DNA of 9,498 nt from Eubacterium sp. (lineage in GTDB: Bacteria > Bacillota > Clostridia > Oscillospirales > Acutalibacteraceae). The stretch lies in the NCBI GenBank assembly GCA_017543415.1, contig JAFYGD010000216.1, positions 1 through 9,498 on the forward strand. Direction: 5' to 3'. The notes under the pieces were generated by a model. It made no database searches, was not told the origin of the DNA, and saw only the letters and a list, made by a program, of their open reading frames with translations. Shown piece after piece: positions 6,621 to 9,498 of this stretch (position 1 is the first letter of the stretch; each line of letters opens with the position of its first letter). The position numbers and the translations under genes were made by a program.

Positions 6621-8558
6621 TTATTTGTTCATTTCTCTTGTGTAATCAAGAAGTCCGCCGCAAAGCAGCATAGCCCTCTGACGCTCTGAAAGGTGGCTTG
6701 AATCAAGCTTGTATTCTTCGCCCTTTGTAAGGTTTTTAAGGATTACCTGAGTGCCGTTTTTGATTGCCTCTCTGATTCCGTCAAGAGCAAGCTCGTCAAG
6801 CTGGTCAATTCTGTCGTAATCCGCTTCGTTTTCAAACGTGAAGGGAAGAATACCCGCGTTAACAAGGTTTGCAACGTGAATTCTTGCAAAGCTCTTTGTA
6901 ATAACAGCCTTAACGCCGAGGTAAAGCGGAACAAGCGCCGCGTGCTCTCTTGAAGAGCCCTGACCGTAGTTTGCACCGCCAATAACAAAGCCCTTGCCTT
7001 CAGCCTTGATTCTTTCGGGGAAGGTTTCGTCGCATACGCCAAAGCAGTACTGCGAAAGGTGTGGGATGTTTGAACGGTAGGGGAGTATCTTCGCGCCCGC
7101 AGGCATAATGTGGTCTGTTGTAATGTTATCTCCTACCTTAAGGATAGCCTTTGCCCTGATGTCTCCGGGGAGAGGTTCTGTTTTCGGGAAGGGCTTAATG
7201 TTCGGTCCTCTGAGAACCTCAACGTTCTTTGCCTCCTCCGAAGTTGCGGGCGGTTCAATCATATTGTCGTTAACAATGAACTTTTCGGGCATTTCAACCT
7301 TCGGAGCCTCGCCGAGCTCTCTCGGGTCTGTAAGGTATCCCGTAAGCGCAGAAGCAGCCGCAACCTCGGGGGAAACAAGGTAAATCTTGCCGTCCTTTGT
7401 GCCTGAACGTCCTTCAAAGTTTCTGTTGAAGGTACGCAGTGAAACGCCGCCGCTGTTCGGGCTCTGTCCCATACCGATACAAGGACCGCAGGCGCTTTCA
7501 AGAATTCTCGCACCCGCGTTAATCATATCCGAAAGTGCGCCGTTGAGCGCAAGCATATTGAGTACCTGTTTTGAACCCGGAGCAATGCAGAGCGAAACGC
7601 TCGGGTCAACTGTCTTGCCCTTAAGAATAGCCGCAACCTTCATCATATCCGTGTATGAGGAGTTCGTGCAGGAGCCTATTGCAACCTGGTCAATCTTAAG
7701 TCTGCCGATTTCATCGGTGGTTTTAACGTTGTCCGGCATGTGCGGGCAAGCCGCCATAGGAGTAAGGCTGCAAAGGTCAATGTCAATTATTTCATCATAT
7801 TCCGCGTCAGAGTCGGGAAGAATTTCAACCCAGTCTTTTTCACGTCCCTGTGCCTTAAGAAAAGCAAGGGTAATTTCATCTGACGGGAAAATAGATGTTG
7901 TAGCGCCGAGCTCAGCGCCCATATTTGTAATTGTAGCCCTCTCGGGAACGGATAAGGTTTTAACGCCTTCTCCGCCGTATTCAATAATTTTGCCAACGCC
8001 GCCCTTAACACTCATAATTCTGAGTACCTCAAGAATTACGTCTTTAGCGGAAACCCACGGCTTAAGGTAGCCCGTAAGGTTAATTCTCGTCATTTTAGGC
8101 ATCGGTATGTAGTATGTTCCGCCGCCCATAGCAACTGCAACGTCAAGTCCGCCCGCACCCATTGCGAGCATACCTATACCGCCGCCGGTCGGCGTGTGGC
8201 TGTCGGAACCGATTAAGGTCTTGCCGGGAATACCAAAGCGTTCAAGGTGTACCTGGTGGCAGATTCCGTTACCCGGGCGTGAAAAGTAAATGCCGTGCTT
8301 TTTGGTAACCGTCTGAATAAAGCGGTGGTCGTCGGCATTTTCAAAGCCCGTCTGTAAAGTGTTGTGGTCAATGTAAGCAACCGAACGCTCGGTCTTAACC
8401 CTGTCAACACCCATAGCTTCAAATTCAAGGTACGCCATCGTACCTGTTGCGTCCTGTGTTAAGGTCTGGTCAATGCGAAGTCCTATTTCGCTGCCAACCT
8501 TCATCTCGCCTTCAACAAGGTGAGCCTTAATGAGCTTTTGCGCAAGTGTAAGTCCCAT
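6621..8558 (-). CDS. acnA: Aconitate hydratase, Aquifex-type
   Basis: It isomerises citrate to isocitrate with a [4Fe-4S] cluster, supplying the dehydrogenase encoded next. At 645 residues it matches the shorter putative/Aquifex-type aconitases rather than the roughly 900-residue AcnA; the acnA symbol is therefore loose. The cluster ligands are C297 (IGSCTNSSYTD) and C357 and C360 (ESACGPCIGMGQSP). Other family motifs are QDATGT (35-40), DH at 64-65, IGSDSHTPTGGG (116-127), NRNFEGRSG (378-386), and in the C-terminal swivel domain DNITTDHIMPAGAK (477-490) and GGANYGQGSSREHA (527-540), with the catalytic serine in GSSREH. Both the ligands and the swivel domain are intact, so it should be active. 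The start ATG (8556-8558) has GGAGG (8566-8570) seven bases upstream. It is the first gene of the operon and lies directly behind the predicted promoter and Rex site. A homoaconitase role is unlikely given the partner gene. Confidence 0.95.
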   Translation of the reverse strand: MGLTLAQKLIKAHLVEGEMKVGSEIGLRIDQTLTQDATGTMAYLEFEAMGVDRVKTERSVAYIDHNTLQTGFENADDHRFIQTVTKKHGIYFSRPGNGICHQVHLERFGIPGKTLIGSDSHTPTGGGIGMLAMGAGGLDVAVAMGGGTYYIPMPKMTRINLTGYLKPWVSAKDVILEVLRIMSVKGGVGKIIEYGGEGVKTLSVPERATITNMGAELGATTSIFPSDEITLAFLKAQGREKDWVEILPDSDAEYDEIIDIDLCSLTPMAACPHMPDNVKTTDEIGRLKIDQVAIGSCTNSSYTDMMKVAAILKGKTVDPSVSLCIAPGSKQVLNMLALNGALSDMINAGARILESACGPCIGMGQSPNSGGVSLRTFNRNFEGRSGTKDGKIYLVSPEVAAASALTGYLTDPRELGEAPKVEMPEKFIVNDNMIEPPATSEEAKNVEVLRGPNIKPFPKTEPLPGDIRAKAILKVGDNITTDHIMPAGAKILPYRSNIPHLSQYCFGVCDETFPERIKAEGKGFVIGGANYGQGSSREHAALVPLYLGVKAVITKSFARIHVANLVNAGILPFTFENEADYDRIDQLDELALDGIREAIKNGTQVILKNLTKGEEYKLDSSHLSERQRAMLLCGGLLDYTREMNK

Positions 8559-8574
8559 TAGTTTTCCTCCAAAC

Positions 8575-8593
8575 TTGTTAAATTTTTTATCAA
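8575..8593. promoter_or_regulatory. Weaker second Rex-like inverted repeat near the transcription start
   Basis: TTGTTAA (8575-8581) and TTATCAA (8587-8593) form an imperfect inverted repeat with one mismatch and a 5-base centre. The usual clostridial Rex operator has a 4-base centre, so this is a poor fit, but it lies at the predicted start of transcription of the aconitase operon. Confidence 0.25.
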
Positions 8594-8597
8594 ACTT

Positions 8598-8626
8598 ATT
8601 TTATAATATATCAATTATAATGTCAA
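8598..8626 (-). promoter_or_regulatory. Predicted sigma-A-type promoter of the acn-icd-rex operon
   Basis: On the minus strand a perfect -35 hexamer TTGACA (8621-8626) is followed, after exactly 17 bases, by TAAAAT (8598-8603), five of six matches to the -10 consensus. Transcription would start near 8591, giving a leader of roughly 32 bases that contains the GGAGG site. The whole stretch 8571-8643 is strongly AT-rich and holds no gene. Confidence 0.75.
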
Positions 8627-8637
8627 TAATTTAACAA
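8620..8637 (-). promoter_or_regulatory. Predicted Rex operator overlapping the -35 element
   Basis: On the minus strand the 18-mer reads TTGTTAA-ATTA-TTGACAT. The clostridial Rex consensus is TTGTTAA-N4-TTAACAA: the first half is perfect, the second matches at five of seven positions, and the 4-base centre is correct. The second half contains the TTGACA -35 hexamer, so bound Rex would block RNA polymerase. Since rex is the third gene of this operon, this would make the operon autoregulated and derepressed when NADH is abundant. Confidence 0.65.
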
Positions 8638-8638
8638 T

Positions 8639-8664
8639 AAAAACAGGCGAATTTTCGCCTGCTT
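8639..8664 (-). terminator. Rho-independent terminator of the radical SAM gene
   Basis: On the minus strand, directly after the stop codon (8665-8667), CAGGCGAA (8654-8661) pairs with TTCGCCTG (8644-8651), closing on a small AT loop, and five T residues follow (8639-8643). It separates the radical SAM gene from the aconitase operon, which therefore needs its own promoter. The Rex-like operator starts two bases beyond the T-tract. Confidence 0.85.
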
Positions 8665-9498
8665 TTAATAATCTACTTTTAAGTTTTCTTCAGCCTCGGC
8701 AACTTTGAGCATAATCGCACATTCAATGCGCTTTCTGTGCAGCTCGCAGCCGAATTTGTAAACGCCGTTTACGCTGCCCGTTGTATGGTAAGCGTTAGCA
8801 GCGCAGCCGCCCGAACAGTAAAGCTTTGCAAAGCAGTCCTTACATTCTTCGTGGGAATAAACGTTGCAGGTTCTGAACTGTTCAAGAATTTCGGGATGTG
8901 TAATTCCTTCGTATATGTTACCGAGCTTAAAGCTTTCCTCGCTTACAAACTGGTGGCAGGGGAAAAGGTCTCCGCTCGGCGTAACCGCCATATATTCCGT
9001 GCCGACTCCGCAGCCGCTTATGCGTTTAACAATGCAGGGCCCGCCTTCAAGGTCAATCATATAGTGATAAAAGGTAAAGCCGTTGCCGTTTCTGTAACGC
9101 TTCAGCATTTCGTCTGCAAGAATTTCATACTGCTGTTTAAGTACGGGCAAATCGCTCTCTTTAAGCGCCCACGGCTCATCGGGAGGGCATACAACAGGCT
9201 CAACGGAAAGCTCTTTAAAGCCAAGGTCAGCCATGTGAATTAAATCCTTTGAAAAGTCCGTGTTAAAGTGGGTATAGGTTCCGCGGATGTAGTAATCCTT
9301 CTGTCCTCTCGCGTCTGCAAAGCTTCTGAATTTGTCAACAATCAAATCGTAGCTGCCCTTGCCGTTTTGAGTCCTTCTGAGCCTGTCGTGAACGCATTTG
9401 CGCCCGTCAAGCGAAAGAACAACGTTGCTCATTTCTCTGTTGCAAAATCCTATAACCTCGTCGTCAACAAGAACGCCGTTTGTTGTTAAGGTAAAACG
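8665..9498 (-). CDS. scfB: Radical SAM/SPASM protein, SCIFF-peptide maturase-like (partial, N-terminus outside window)
   Basis: The frame is open through the right edge, giving 277 C-terminal residues; the internal ATG at 9430-9432 lies within RFTLTTNGVLVDDEV...FCNREMSNVVLSLDGRK and is not the start. That block, plus DRLRR, GSYD, KDYYIRGTYT, HMADLGFKELSVEPVVCPPDEPWAL and ISGCGVGTEYMAVTPSGDLFPCHQF, matches what I remember of the clostridial SCIFF maturases (CteB type, about 450 residues). The C-terminus is a SPASM domain with cysteines in GPC, SGCG, FPCHQF, TCNV, EECKDC, LYCSGGC and FGC, ligands of auxiliary iron-sulfur clusters. These enzymes install thioether bonds from cysteine in a small Cys-rich peptide. 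The CxxxCxxC radical SAM motif should lie in the missing N-terminal part, and the precursor gene scfA usually lies just upstream, outside this window. The family call rests on recalled sequence similarity, not a search. Confidence 0.85.
   Translation of the reverse strand, partial: RFTLTTNGVLVDDEVIGFCNREMSNVVLSLDGRKCVHDRLRRTQNGKGSYDLIVDKFRSFADARGQKDYYIRGTYTHFNTDFSKDLIHMADLGFKELSVEPVVCPPDEPWALKESDLPVLKQQYEILADEMLKRYRNGNGFTFYHYMIDLEGGPCIVKRISGCGVGTEYMAVTPSGDLFPCHQFVSEESFKLGNIYEGITHPEILEQFRTCNVYSHEECKDCFAKLYCSGGCAANAYHTTGSVNGVYKFGCELHRKRIECAIMLKVAEAEENLKVDY

Noticed and set aside
7387..8070. Plus-strand 227-codon open frame
   Set aside because: It is fully antisense to the aconitase cluster-binding and substrate-binding regions. 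The aconitase frame is unambiguous and the antisense translation resembles no protein.
9430..9432. ATG as the start of the radical SAM protein
   Set aside because: The 22 codons before it are open and encode the conserved TLTTNG...FCNREM block, so the ATG is an internal Met and the gene continues past the right edge.

Overview
The window looks like chromosomal DNA from an anaerobic member of the class Clostridia (Firmicutes), probably close to the Ruminococcaceae/Oscillospiraceae. The reasons are strong GGAGG-type ribosome binding sites, moderately AT-rich DNA with very AT-rich promoters, a Rex redox repressor, an Aquifex-type aconitase, and a radical SAM enzyme that closely resembles the SCIFF-peptide maturase, a near-universal marker of Clostridia. 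The taxonomic placement is inference from gene content and style, not from a marker-gene comparison.

Layout. Positions 1-2558 (minus strand) hold the first 852 codons of a large secreted protein: a signal peptide followed by seven divergent repeats of about 115-125 residues that look like Ig-like beta-sandwich modules. Its C-terminus lies beyond the left edge. A 152-bp AT-rich divergent intergenic region (2559-2710) separates it from a plus-strand regulator (2711-4075) with two helix-turn-helix domains and an unrecognised C-terminal domain. A strong bidirectional terminator (4068-4107), whose stem contains the stop codons of both flanking genes, ends the regulator and the operon that converges on it.

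The minus-strand operon (8558 down to 4100) reads aconitase, isocitrate dehydrogenase, rex, then a small cytosolic protein of unknown function. The genes are separated by only a few bases, with Shine-Dalgarno sequences placed at or across the gene junctions. It has its own sigma-A-type promoter, TTGACA-N17-TAAAAT, and an 18-bp Rex-operator-like palindrome overlaps the -35 element. The two enzymes convert citrate to 2-oxoglutarate, the oxidative branch that fermentative Clostridia use to make glutamate. Rex, encoded in the same operon, probably ties their expression, and its own, to the NADH/NAD+ ratio. Citrate synthase is not in the window.

Positions 8665-9498 (minus strand) hold the C-terminal 277 codons of the SCIFF-maturase-like radical SAM/SPASM protein. 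A hairpin terminator directly follows its stop codon, and the rex-type operator begins at the end of that terminator's T-tract. Its N-terminal radical SAM cluster motif, and any SCIFF precursor gene, lie beyond the right edge.

The least explained parts are the repeat-bearing surface protein with its divergent double-HTH regulator, and the unknown gene at the end of the rex operon.
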